This document shows, one piece after another, positions 1-9,307 of a stretch of 64,000 nucleotides of DNA. The translations under genes and the position numbers were made by a program. This DNA comes from Proales similis (lineage: Eukaryota > Rotifera > Eurotatoria > Ploima > Proalidae). Position 1 is the stretch's first letter, and each line of letters opens with the position of its first letter. The DNA lies in the NCBI GenBank assembly GCA_019059635.1, contig JAGVRJ010000001.1, positions 2,976,001 to 3,040,000 on the forward strand, given 5' to 3'. The notes beneath the pieces were generated by a model, which worked only from the letters and a program-made list of their open reading frames with translations, made no database searches and was not told the origin of the DNA.

Positions 1-52
1 AAAAGTGAAACTTTAACTTGGCCCGTCATTTACACCTGATCTGTTCTCCGAC

Positions 53-2614
53 TTACTTGATTTGCTCGGACAGCTTGTAGAACAGGTCCTCTCTTTGATT
101 GGTCAAATTACAAGATTGCGTTGGCTTGATGATGTATTTGGTGACCGGCTTGTCGCTTTTCATGCCGTTCATTTTCATGCCCGCATCGTTTAGCTGCGGC
201 CGTTTGGCTGAGTTGAGCGGCTCGCCGTTGTCTGATTGCCCACTCTGCTCATGGGCTCGCTTTCTGTTCTGTGACATGAGATTTAGGTGAAATTTGTTTA
301 TTTGCTCGGCGCTCGGTCTGGGAAAGCGAATGCTCTCGGGCTTGAAGTGTGCCTCCACTGGCCTGCCCTGTTCAAAGTATTTCAGGTATTCGGGCTTGTC
401 GTCGTTGTGATCAATGACAAGCTGCTCTTCGTCTTCGTCGTCATCGTCGTCGTGTTGGCCGCCGTTGCAGCTCTTGCCGTTCAATTGCCGCCTCTGCTTT
501 CTACCGATGCGGTCAATCAGCTGAACCGAGAGGGGTCGCTTAACAAATTTCAGTTTGGTTCTGGACTCGACTAGCTCGGCGATGTTGCGCGTCTCCTTTT
601 TCCACTCTTTATTCAACTCGGCCAGTTCGACAAGTCTGAAGGGCTTCTTGGCCAGACGCCGCAACCGCACCGTGTTCGGACAGACTAGACGCGCGGCGCG
701 ACTCATTGGCGTCGTGTTCAAATAGAAGCCGGTGCGATTGCGAATCGCAGCCGGCGTTCGCATGTTTCCTTGATTGGGAGGCACAGTGACCTTGGGAAAG
801 TAGCCATGCGCCACTCCGCAGTGCTTGATCAGCAGCTGCTTGGATTTGAATTCACGAGCGCAGCCATTTACTGAACACCGATGCACTTGATTTTTCATTT
901 GGTTGAGGCGCTCTTGTTTGGCGTTGGCATATTTAAATGCAGCATAGCGTTTCCAGTAGTTCCAGCAGTCGCTGCACAGACGCGCCTGGTGCACAAGCAC
1001 GCCGCCGTTCGGCTGCTGAGTGGAAAGGAGCTGGCCGGCCGCCGCGGTCAACACGCTCGGGTTGGTGTTGTTGCTCATAATCAACTGCACCAGCTGGGGT
1101 GGACTGTGAACGTACCATTGGTTGGTAGACGTATTCGGTATGCCGCATGACTCGCACGACGTCTTGAGCTGAATACCGTACTGATTGAACATTTGTACGT
1201 GATTTGACTTTATCATGCCCGACTGGTTGGGCTTCGGCTGGTTGGGTATGTAGACTTGCTTCAGCTTCGAATCTTGCTCGGGTATTTTCATTTTCTTCTG
1301 CTGCACATAACGATCGGTGGTCTTCCACTGATAATAATATTCGATTAAGCTCTTCATGGATTTCCACGGCAAAAAGTCACGTCTGATGTCCACAAACTCT
1401 TTGCCGTACTTTTCAAGGCCGTCCTCGAACAGGTTCGCCTCAGCCGGCGACCAGTCCTCGATCTCGTCCTTGCACAGCACTGGTCCCGAGCCTGTGATCA
1501 GAGCGAGCAGAGCACGGCCAATGTCGTAGTCGTTCTCATGCAGGTTGTTCATCGCATGGAACAGGGTCACCTCCCGGGAGGCAGTGGCCGCGCTAAGCGG
1601 AAGACTGGGCTGCTTGTAGGCGTTGTTGCAGTCCAGCGCTCGGGCATAGGTGCCCACCGCTTTGGCGACCGTCAAATACTTGTCGATCTCGGCGTCGGTC
1701 AATTTGTTTTGACCATTGAACAGGGGCAGCCACAACAAGGTCTCGGGCTCTTCCTGGGCGCTCAGTGGCGTCTCGTCTTTTTGAGAGTTCTGAAGATGAG
1801 AGCGCAGCACTCTTCCTTGGTTCTTATCCTCCGACTCGCTCATCTCGTCCGAAGTGGAGCCGTTTGTATGAGCTTTTATGGGCGGCACGTCCGCCTGGAA
1901 ACGAGTGCCCACCCGAATCTCGCCTTTGTCGGCGACCAGACTACGCTGGAACGGATCGTAGGTCAAATGGTAGTAAAAAGCGTCGTCTGCTCGGATGTAA
2001 TCGGCGTAGCGCTCAACTTCTTCGTTGAACAGCAACACGGAGCATTTGCTTCGAATCGTGGTCGCCGCAATCGTGTCCGTCTGCTTGCAGTAGTAGAGCT
2101 GGCGATGCTTGAGCTGGTAGCGCTCGCGTTCGTCAAGTTCGCTGACTTCGCTCTCTTCATAGTCCGGGGCGGCCTGAGTTTGCTGGTTGCCGTTTGAGTT
2201 TGCATCGCCTTTCTCGTTCTCGCGACATTCTAGTCGACATTTTAGAATTGAGCAACTTCAATATGCTCTCAGGCATGTACTCGTTTGCTTACTTGCTTGA
2301 TAGCGTTCGACCGACGCCATTACAGACGCCGGTATATCTTGGTGTCGATAGGCGCACAACACTTTAGCCTCCACATTTCCTGAAGGGGTCTAGAGAAAAT
2401 TGCGTCTGTTAGACTACAAGTGGTCTCTCATCTAGCTTCTAAAATTGCCCACTTGCCTTGGTCAACTCCTCGATCTTGCGGATCACGAACGGCTGATAAG
2501 GCGATACCTCGCAGTACACCCAGTCTATGCATTAATCGATTAGCTAGGTAGCTCGCTGGCGGCATAAAGAAGAGGCGTTCGCTTACCTCCTACTTTGTAC
2601 AGATTGGCCGTCAT
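53..2614 (-). CDS. MTA: MTA-family NuRD subunit (metastasis-associated protein)
   Basis: Four exons assembled on the minus strand: 2614-2587, 2524-2457, 2389-2293, 2229-53, giving 789 residues. The start MTANLYKVGDWVYCEV matches the BAH-domain start of MTA1/2/3. Domains in order: BAH (about 1-160), ELM2 (about 167-313), SANT (about 322-373, WSPAEANLFEDGLEKYGK), GATA-type zinc finger (Cys423 to Cys486), then a C2H2-like finger (about 514-538) and the conserved basic C-terminal part. MTA proteins scaffold HDAC1/2 and RBBP4/7 in the nuclear NuRD complex; ELM2-SANT binds HDAC. The GATA finger carries an insertion of roughly 38 residues between its two Cys pairs, absent from the vertebrate proteins as I recall them. 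Intron 2 appears to start with GC rather than GT. The gene is head-to-head with MRPS25. The 3'UTR runs off the window. Confidence 0.93.
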
Positions 2615-3767
2615 AGTCGAGTTTGGGTGCCAAGCCTGCTGCTAAACGTGTGATCTGAAGTAAGAAGGAAACAAATTGTACCGAACAAGTGAGCCGAAAA
2701 ACAGTTCGTGTGAGAGCGAGAGAAGCGATAGAGAGGGGTCGAGGTCTGTGTCGGCCATAGAAATAATCATGCACGTAATTATAATTAGAGAGGCCAAACG
2801 ACTCTTCATGCGTGTGTGTGCAGTGTGAGAGCGGGCGTGAGCAAGACATGCGATCGAGAAGATGACGATCATGCGGCGCTGGCGGTCGTGCAGAGAGCAG
2901 AGAAGACGAGAGAGAGAAAGAGGGAGAGCGAGAGGAAAGCTTTAATACGCGCCCTCCTTAAACAACGTGAGCATAATATTCTTAGAATTTGGCGGCGCGG
3001 CCTATCCCCATCATCCTTGGCGATTGCTCTCGTAAGGCACACTCGAAACAGAAGCCAGTCATAAGCGCCGCTGAACGTGATCGAATCGCTGCCACGTAGG
3101 CGCATTCATTCGCTCCCAGTGTCGGCAGCTAAAGGCATGTAATTCACAATCCCCGCTCTGCCCAATGGGCGACCTCCGCCAGCCATTAAGTTGCATGGCA
3201 CTTGCACAATCAAATCCGTGATCTATCCTCCAGGCGGCCTCAGATTTCAAGATCAACTTTACCAACTTCATTCAATAGGGGGCTGATGATTCACTGAATA
3301 GCCGAAGCATGATGTCAAGCGTGCCTAAACTCGTATCCTAAGCGAACAGCGCAAACTCAAAGGGCCGACGTTCGAGTTTTGTTCGAGGCTTGTTGAGGAC
3401 ATTCGTTTGTGAATCGATAAATTGATCGATACACCGATCAATCAACCAGTCAGCCGGCCAGTTAAAAACCTAGTTGAATCAGTTAGTGAAAATCGGAATC
3501 GATCGGTGAGAGGAGGAGGTGGGCACGAGCCGAGGGCCATTTGATCGAGTGGCAGTATGCTCGGGTCAGGAGCAAGAGAGAGAGAGAGAGAGGGAGGGAG
3601 AGCAACATAAAACGCATTTTGATTTGTCTTGAAGCGCCGACCGAGATGCACGAATTCTGATCGTATGAATGCACGAGAATTAGCGGGACTCTGAGCAAAC
3701 GCCCGATAGAGAAAAAAAAAAACAATTCAGCTACAATCTGACCGACAAGTTCGTTTTGTAGCGCACA
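2615..3767. promoter_or_regulatory. Bidirectional intergenic region between MTA and MRPS25
   Basis: About 1.15 kb separates the MTA start codon (minus) from the MRPS25 start codon (plus). I see no coding potential. It holds purine-rich GAGA tracts (around 2900-2940 and 3574-3602) on the plus strand and repeated ATCGAT-type words around 3414-3440. It must contain both promoters and 5'UTRs; no TATA box is obvious. Confidence 0.5.
3574..3602. repeat. (GA)n simple repeat
   Basis: Uninterrupted GA dinucleotides followed by GGGA variants. It lies in the MTA/MRPS25 intergenic region, about 170 bp upstream of the MRPS25 start. Confidence 0.9.
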
Positions 3768-4337
3768 ATGCCGTTTAAAAAGGGACCTGCAGCGTGGCGT
3801 CGCACTCTTGACTACCTGCAAAGTGGAAAGCTGGTCTTTAAGGAAAAAGTCAAAGTTTGCGCCATAAACTTCCACGAGCAGGAAGAGTCGAGCGATGGCC
3901 TGCGCCGCTTTGTGTTTTTGCATCTCGCCCAGATTCAGTTTAAAAATCCGGCCGTGCAATGCGTCCAGCTCAAGAACATTGTCAAGACGCCCTACATTCA
4001 GTTTCACACACTCGATCAGCAGAAAGGCGTCGACACAATAAACGTCAACTGCTACAAAATGAATGAGTTCGAGATTATGGACTACTGCTTGAATCTGGTC
4101 GGAAAAACGCAAGAGGAGCTCGAGCAAGAGGCGCAGATCAACGTGGCCAACTTTGGCAAAGGCTGCAGCCGCCGATGCATCTGCATGGTCGAAGGCCAGG
4201 TCGCTTGTCCCCGCTACAAGCCACTGCCGCACTTTATGCGTGGAAAGTATCAATATTTCAAGGCCGACGATCTGAACGATATACGCAAGAGCAAACCGGA
4301 CCAGCAAGCGCTCAATGAGTACTGGAACTCGGCTTGA
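3768..4337 (+). CDS. MRPS25: Mitochondrial small ribosomal subunit protein mS25
   Basis: Single exon, 189 residues. The start MPFKKGPAAWRRTLDYL and the segment VFKEKVKVCAINFH match the MRPS25 N-terminus (RRTLQYL, VVFKDSVKVMTVNY), and C-terminal CICMVEGQVACP and PHFMRGKY match CICEVEGQVPCP and KEMRGKY. It is a structural protein of the mitoribosomal small subunit, encoded in the nucleus and acting in the mitochondrial matrix. An AATAAA signal at 4361-4366 lies 24 nt past the stop. The gene is convergent with the chaperonin-like gene, whose stop is only 71 nt away. Confidence 0.95.
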   Translation: MPFKKGPAAWRRTLDYLQSGKLVFKEKVKVCAINFHEQEESSDGLRRFVFLHLAQIQFKNPAVQCVQLKNIVKTPYIQFHTLDQQKGVDTINVNCYKMNEFEIMDYCLNLVGKTQEELEQEAQINVANFGKGCSRRCICMVEGQVACPRYKPLPHFMRGKYQYFKADDLNDIRKSKPDQQALNEYWNSA

Positions 4338-4407
4338 GTGCACATTTCTTTATTCTGTCAAATAAACAACAAACGAAAAGAAGCAACAGTTTGAAAGCAG
4401 CGGCTTG

Positions 4408-5946
4408 TCATGTGTCACAAATGTCTTGGTCAGACTCGGGGTTGGATCGTCTACTTAAGACCGGTCCCAGGTTGTAGTCGATTTTGGATATGCGCCTGAC
4501 AAACTGAAGAGTCTCGTGTAAGATGGCCGATCGCACAGAGAGTGGCTCATAGTCTCGATCGCTTTGAGCGTGTCTGTTCATCAGATTCTCGACATTCGAG
4601 TTAAACAAGCACATAAAACGAACAAGATGAGGATACTTGGCGCCAGTCCGGATCATTCTTTCTAGATTTAGGGTCACTTGTCGTTCAAAACGGTCTGGTC
4701 GTACAAGACGCATTGAAGGCGCATGGTCAAACATCGATCGGATGGTCCTTAGCACCTTAGTCAGGTGATTTTTAAACAAAACCCGCAATGGCTTTTGAGA
4801 GCAGCAGAACTTGACGCTCATTACTGTGGTTTCCGGGCCTAGTTGGAATAGATAGCCGCTTTGGCGACCTTTCATCGGCACGATCGACTCAATTTTGAGC
4901 AAGTTTTTCTCTTTCAAACGGTCGTTCCATGGATCGATTGAGCGCACCTGGCTGCTGCTTTCAAGATAGTCAACAAGCTGCCGATCCAGATGAGTAATAA
5001 GCGAGATTCGATGTTTGCTAAGCTCATTGATCTGAAGCGCGTTTAGAGCGGTGATGGATATAACCAGCTCGACGTCGAGAGATTTGAGATCTTGAATAAA
5101 ATCAGAAGAGAAACGTGTTCGCTTCTCCTTGTACAAAACATCCTGAAGAGAGGCGATTGAGTTCAGGTTGATCGTGAACTGAATATTGTTCGAGTCGAGA
5201 AGCTCTGAGTCGTAGATCATCACTGCTTTCATCGGCTCTCTAATCGGCTTGAACTCAAGACAGAACTTGCGGTCGACAATAAACGCATTCGGAAAGAACT
5301 CAGAATCAACGAGCGGCTGATCGTCACAACAGTGACAAATCGTGTTTAGATTGTCTAAAATTTGCGTCAATAAGTGGCCCAGTTGCTCGTTTGATGCCGA
5401 CCTGTCGAATTTGTTTTGAATAAATTTGAAGATTTGTGAAACCATTTGACTCGAAACTCGTCCCAGCTCTGGGTTGATTCTATTCAGATCCTTTAAAGTG
5501 CCGAGTTTACTCAAGCAGTCGTTCAATTGCGCGAACGAATTGACCCTGAGAGACCAGCCGGGGTCTTCGATGTCAGTAAGAAGCTGATCCAGAACCGAAC
5601 TCAAGTCGGCATGCCAAAGATCAAAAACTAGTTCTTGCGAGCGGCTTTGGTCAATAAACGCTGACAATGCTGCGTGTATGTAGATAAAGAGGCTTTTGCA
5701 GCCGTCGCCATATTGTCGGGAATGAGTTTCGATGGCGTTTTTTATTTGAACAAGCAGCAAGTTCTCGTCGAAGTGAAGACTTTTCAAAATCAGATTCGCG
5801 TCGTTGGCCAGGAAAAAGCCGCCAGAGCCTGTCTGTTGACTGTCACATTCGACAAGCACACTTCGACCACGCGGGCCATAGCTGACCAGAATGGCCTGTT
5901 TTATTAGTTGGGCTTCTTCAAAATGCCGCTTCAACATCTTAGACAT
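4408..5946 (-). CDS. BBS10/MKKS-type chaperonin-like protein (divergent TCP-1 family)
   Basis: Intronless, 512 residues, true ATG at 5946. The N-terminus has VSYGPRGRSVLVE, then NDANLILKSLHFDENLL, then RQYGDGCKSLFIYIHAALS. These correspond to the equatorial segment of group II chaperonins (GPxGR...LLxxLxxxHP...GDG) and look closest to BBS10 or MKKS/BBS6, which assist BBSome assembly at the cilium. The ATP-binding consensus is degenerate (GPRGR in place of GPxGxxK). I cannot decide between BBS10, BBS12 and MKKS by eye. Its likely polyadenylation signal (AATAAA on the minus strand at 4354-4349) reaches the 3' end of MRPS25. It is divergent from GMPR. Confidence 0.72.
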   Translation of the reverse strand: MSKMLKRHFEEAQLIKQAILVSYGPRGRSVLVECDSQQTGSGGFFLANDANLILKSLHFDENLLLVQIKNAIETHSRQYGDGCKSLFIYIHAALSAFIDQSRSQELVFDLWHADLSSVLDQLLTDIEDPGWSLRVNSFAQLNDCLSKLGTLKDLNRINPELGRVSSQMVSQIFKFIQNKFDRSASNEQLGHLLTQILDNLNTICHCCDDQPLVDSEFFPNAFIVDRKFCLEFKPIREPMKAVMIYDSELLDSNNIQFTINLNSIASLQDVLYKEKRTRFSSDFIQDLKSLDVELVISITALNALQINELSKHRISLITHLDRQLVDYLESSSQVRSIDPWNDRLKEKNLLKIESIVPMKGRQSGYLFQLGPETTVMSVKFCCSQKPLRVLFKNHLTKVLRTIRSMFDHAPSMRLVRPDRFERQVTLNLERMIRTGAKYPHLVRFMCLFNSNVENLMNRHAQSDRDYEPLSVRSAILHETLQFVRRISKIDYNLGPVLSRRSNPESDQDICDT

Positions 5947-6529
5947 TTCGGTTCGCCCGGTGCGCTGATGGTTCGCGCTCCATTCTCATGTCGCACACTG
6001 ACTTGGAACAGCTGGTTTCAGACTTGTGAATAATTCGCTGTTCACAATCAAAACTAAAGTTACGTAACAAGAAATGATTCGAACTCTGGTGCTGCTTGTC
6101 CAAGTGGGCATTCCTAATTCTTGGCACCCTAACCGGGCATGATTGGTTGAGTTGATTCATTTGAGCTTTTTTACAACCAAAAAAGATAACTTGATTTGAA
6201 ACAGAAGGCTTTGTTTCTAATTTGGACGGCTAATGCATGGCGAGTCGAAAGCATCATTTAAATAGAAAAGTAAATCAAAACCGGTCGCTTTGAGCAATAT
6301 GGCGGTGAGTATAAGTTACGCGATGTAACAAAATTACTGAGTGTGAACAGAGAGGAGAGCAGAAGCGGTCGGAAGCTCCGCCCGGAGCTAATGCGTTCAA
6401 ATCCAAATACAAAGCAACTAAGGAATTGAGACCTCACACCTCATCTTCATTAAAAATGAAATTTTAGAATGGACTTGTTATTGCCACTGACACGTCTTTC
6501 TTTAACTTTTAACTAGATAGCGAACAGGA
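5947..6529. promoter_or_regulatory. Bidirectional promoter region of the chaperonin-like gene and GMPR
   Basis: 583 bp between divergent start codons. It contains a perfect 10-bp palindrome GTTACGTAAC at 6059-6068, matching the PAR-bZIP/E4BP4 consensus RTTACGTAAY. A short possible non-coding first exon of GMPR ends at 6305 (CAATATGGCG, then gtgagt), with an acceptor-like TTTTAACTAG just before the GMPR ATG. That 5'UTR intron is a suggestion only. Confidence 0.45.
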
Positions 6530-7686
6530 ATGCCTCGAATCGATACGGACGTGAAGCTTGACTTTAAAGATGTTCTGATCAGACCGAAAAGAAGCACTTT
6601 AAAGAGCCGAAACGAGGTGCAACTTTTTAGGGAATACACGTTTGTGCACAGCAAGCGGAAGTACAACGGCGTTCCGATCATTGCGGCCAACATGGACACT
6701 GTCGGAAGGTTTTCGATGGCCAAAGAGCTCGCCAACAACGGCCTGTTCACCGCAATCACCAAATACGTCAGCGTCGAGCAATGGGTTGAATTCGCTCGGG
6801 AACATCCCGATTTTCTCAAGGTTTGGCTTTCAACTAGCTGAGTGAGCCTTGAACGCGATTTATGATCTCTGTTTCAAAGTACGTGGCCGTATCGTCCGGC
6901 GTGACAGAGCAGGACGCAGACTACCTCAAGCGAGTTATTGACGCCGTGCCCGAGGTAGAATTCATTTGCCTGGATGTGGCCAACGGTTACACCGAAATGT
7001 TTGTGGAGTTTGTGCGCGAAACTCGCCAGCGGTTTCCAAACAAAACAATAATCGCCGGAAACGTTGTCACCGGTGAGATGGTCGAAGAGCTCATTCTGTC
7101 GGGCGCCGATATTGTCAAAGTAGGAATCGGACCAGGCTCTGTTTGTACCACTCGCATCAAGACTGGCGTTGGCTACCCACAGCTGTCGGCTGTGATCGAG
7201 TGCGCAGATGCTGCCCACGGCCTTGGCGGACACATTATTTCGGACGGCGGCTGCACATGTCCTGGCGATGTAGCGAAAGCGTTCGGCGCCGGCGCTGACT
7301 TTGTTATGCTGGGTGGCATGTTTGCTGGTCACGACGAGACTGATGGTGTCCTGATCGAAAAAAATGGCGAAAAGTTCAAAATGTTCTACGGAATGTCCAG
7401 TCAAACGGCCATGGAAAAGTACTCTGGCGGAGTGAGCGACTACAGGTAAATGTGACAACCAAAGCAAAGCGTTGTTAACTAATCCTGATTTAGAGCGGCC
7501 GAGGGCAAGACAGTCTATGTGCCCTATCGAGGTCCAGTTCAACAAACAATTCAGGACATTCTGGGAGGTTTGAGGAGCGCTTGCACCTACGTGGGAGCTT
7601 GCAAGCTCAAGGAGCTGAGCAAGAGGACCACGTTTGTCAGGGTCTCTCAGCAAGTCAATGAAACATTCTCCAAAAATAACAGATGA
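6530..7686 (+). CDS. GMPR: GMP reductase
   Basis: Three exons: 6530-6820, 6880-7445, 7494-7686, giving 349 residues. It starts [20 protein letters not shown], near-identical to animal GMPR. The catalytic loop GPGSVCTTR, the [16 protein letters not shown] segment and [15 protein letters not shown] are present; the Cys of SVCTTR is the nucleophile that forms the thioimidate intermediate. The enzyme reductively deaminates GMP to IMP with NADPH in purine salvage, in the cytosol. Introns are 59 and 48 nt with GT-AG ends. AATAAA lies at 7694-7699, eight nt past the stop. Confidence 0.97.
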
Positions 7687-7973
7687 TTATGACAATAAAG
7701 CTTAGCCCGAAATTGATTAACCCGTTTTGTAGAGTTTAAGAGCCCATAAGAATCGGCGCTGGGGTTTGCTGCCAAGTGACTAGAGACAAGAATGTTTTCC
7801 TTCGTGACTAGCTAGATTATTTATTCGAAATTATGAACACATAATCGCTCATTAAGAACGCACATTATTCAGAGCGAGACGGCGTAGTCAACCAGACTTA
7901 TATCATAAACGCAATCAAAAGGCAAAGAGTGCAAACGAGGCCACCAGCTGCCAGCGGACTCGCTCTGGACACC

Positions 7974-9049
7974 ATGTCTATAAGCTCTAGCGACGCTGAA
8001 ATGAACGACTGCGTCAAAGATGCAATAGAGGCCTCCGAACGCGACGCAGAACCGCTTGACCCGCGCATTCAAGTAACAGTTGTTAAATGCCGTTAAATCA
8101 AGTTTGGATTACTATTCAGCCTACTCAGATTGAACTAGAGCGTCTGAATCAGTCGAGTGCCGACATAAATGCCTTAGAGAACGAGTTAGAGGTGAGCGAT
8201 CTTTTCCCGCAAAGGCTCTCTATTTTCAGCAAACACCTTGTCGCCTGAAGGAGGCCAAGAACTTGTTCAATCAGTCGAGAAATCGTCAACTACAACGACT
8301 CGAGATGCTGCAGAAAAAGTTCGGAAGCTGCATTCTGCGAGCGAAGCCCTACTACGAAGCGTTGAAAGTGTGCGAGAGTCGACAGATCGAAGCGCAAAAG
8401 GCGGCACAGGAATTCCAGCGCGCCAACAGTTTATACAAAACGGCTAAAGAAACGCTGGCCGTTGCCGAAGGAAATCTGACCGGGCACGAAATTCCGGACG
8501 CTTGGCAAGAGCATTTGAGCACGACGATAACGAAGATAAACTCGAGCAAAATAGCGGTCAACCAGGCTGAAGAGTTGCACCGAACCAAAACGGTCGAGTA
8601 TCAAGAGGCAGAGGAAACCTGCCAAACGTACGAGAAGGAGCTTAGAAAGCATATCGTCAAGTCTCAGTGAGTTCAAATGCTTCAATTTCACTTGAACGCT
8701 TTTCTAACTCGATTTGAACATTCAGATCTTATTACGAAGAAAAGGAACGTTGGAACGTTCAGCTTAGTGCCCAAAAGTCCAGAATTGAAGAGCTTGATCG
8801 AGCGCTGGTGCAAGCCAAGCGCAACTATAAAGAAGCTATGCTCAACTTGAACCGCATATCAGAAGCGGTAAGTGCCAATTCAAAAGCAAATGCCTGCTTC
8901 AAATCAAAGCCAATTTATTCACACAAAAGATTCACCTTCAGCGCAAGCAAATTGCGGAAAAACAAGAGCTGCCTCCAAGAGAGTCAGGCGTAGGTGCTGA
9001 AAAGCCGACCATTTGTGTTGATTCAATCGACGATGGCCACTTGAATTGA
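7974..9049 (+). CDS. SH3BP5: SH3BP5-family RAB11 guanine-nucleotide exchange factor
   Basis: Five exons: 7974-8072, 8120-8191, 8230-8666, 8726-8867, 8930-9049, giving 289 residues. LDPRIQ, then LERLNQSSADINALENELE, CILRAKPYYEA and SYYEEKERW match SH3BP5/SH3BP5L (LDPRVQEELEHLNQASEEIN, CIEKARPYYEA, SRPYFELKAQF). The fold is a V-shaped coiled coil with long charged helices, as expected. Family members (SH3BP5, fly Parcas, worm REI-1) activate RAB11 on recycling membranes. This protein is shorter than the vertebrate one: it ends soon after the helical core and lacks the Ser/Gly-rich tail. AATAAA at 9182-9187 is the likely polyadenylation signal. Confidence 0.9.
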
Positions 9050-9307
9050 ACCCGAACAAACATAATGCCACTCTCTTCTCTGTTTTTTTTTTATTCTTTT
9101 CTGCTTTATCTGGCTCCAAAAGGATTGTATACTCCTTTAATCATTTATTGCATGTATATTCCTTCTCCTTTTCAAGAGCAGAATAAATGCTTTATTTTCG
9201 CAAGAAAAAATGCTGTAGCCAAGCTGCTATGATAGAACTGGTATAAAAAAGGAGAAAATAATCTTTAATGGCAAAATCAGGATGAGTCAACTTTTTAAAG
9301 CGAAAAA

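Noticed and set aside
3483-4343. 286-codon ORF antisense to MRPS25
   Set aside because: It is the mirror of the MRPS25 frame followed by low-complexity sequence, with no family resemblance.
6874-7653. 259-codon ORF antisense to GMPR
   Set aside because: Shadow of the GMPR coding frame; it even runs through the GMPR intron without homology.
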